Positions 5,982-7,022 of a stretch of 7,022 bases of DNA are shown here, one piece after another. Position 1 is the stretch's first letter; each line of letters starts with the position of its first letter. A model generated the notes under the pieces. The model made no database searches. It was not told where the DNA came from and was given only the letters and a program-made list of their open reading frames with translations. This DNA comes from Accumulibacter sp. (lineage in GTDB: Bacteria > Pseudomonadota > Gammaproteobacteria > Burkholderiales > Rhodocyclaceae): contig DPSD01000682.1 in NCBI GenBank assembly GCA_003538495.1, forward strand, positions 1 through 7,022. Reading direction: 5' to 3'. The translations under genes were made by a program, and so were the position numbers.

Positions 5982-7022
<1,041 letters not shown>

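Overview
The window is GC-rich, densely coding chromosomal DNA. Protein types, gene sizes and codon bias point to a betaproteobacterium, most plausibly Rhodocyclaceae and perhaps Accumulibacter-like. That placement is inference from remembered family resemblance, not from a search. I see no mobile element, CRISPR array, tRNA or rRNA. Every full-length gene belongs to a known family.

Layout: (1) 1-141 is a leader with a good sigma70-type promoter for topB. (2) 142-2730 (+) encodes a long DNA topoisomerase III with a C-terminal half built of zinc ribbons and topoisomerase C-terminal repeats. (3) 2731-2835 is a convergent intergenic gap holding a 12-bp palindrome, a candidate terminator hairpin and, abutting it, a 16-bp near-perfect match to the bacterial parS centromere (ParB-binding) sequence. 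(4) 2836-3747 (-) encodes OxyR with both redox cysteines. (5) 3748-3954 is a spacer of about 200 bp with a doubtful 64-codon ORF overlapping the oxyR start. (6) 3955-4665 (-) encodes RsuA, a 16S rRNA pseudouridine synthase. (7) 4666-4862 is a divergent promoter region. (8) 4863-5207 and 5210-5953 (+) encode a DUF1840 protein and an exported N-acetylmuramoyl-L-alanine amidase, 2 nt apart and probably co-translated. (9) 5982-7022 (-) is the C-terminal part of ThiC, cut by the window end.

The genes do not form one pathway. They are housekeeping functions: DNA topology, peroxide response, rRNA modification, cell-wall hydrolysis and thiamine synthesis. The most informative non-coding element is the parS-like site between topB and oxyR. 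Chromosomal parS sites cluster near the replication origin, so it suggests that this window lies in the origin-proximal domain. I found no convincing undescribed multi-gene system. The best leads are the parS site, its contact with the terminator hairpin, and the DUF1840-amidase pair.
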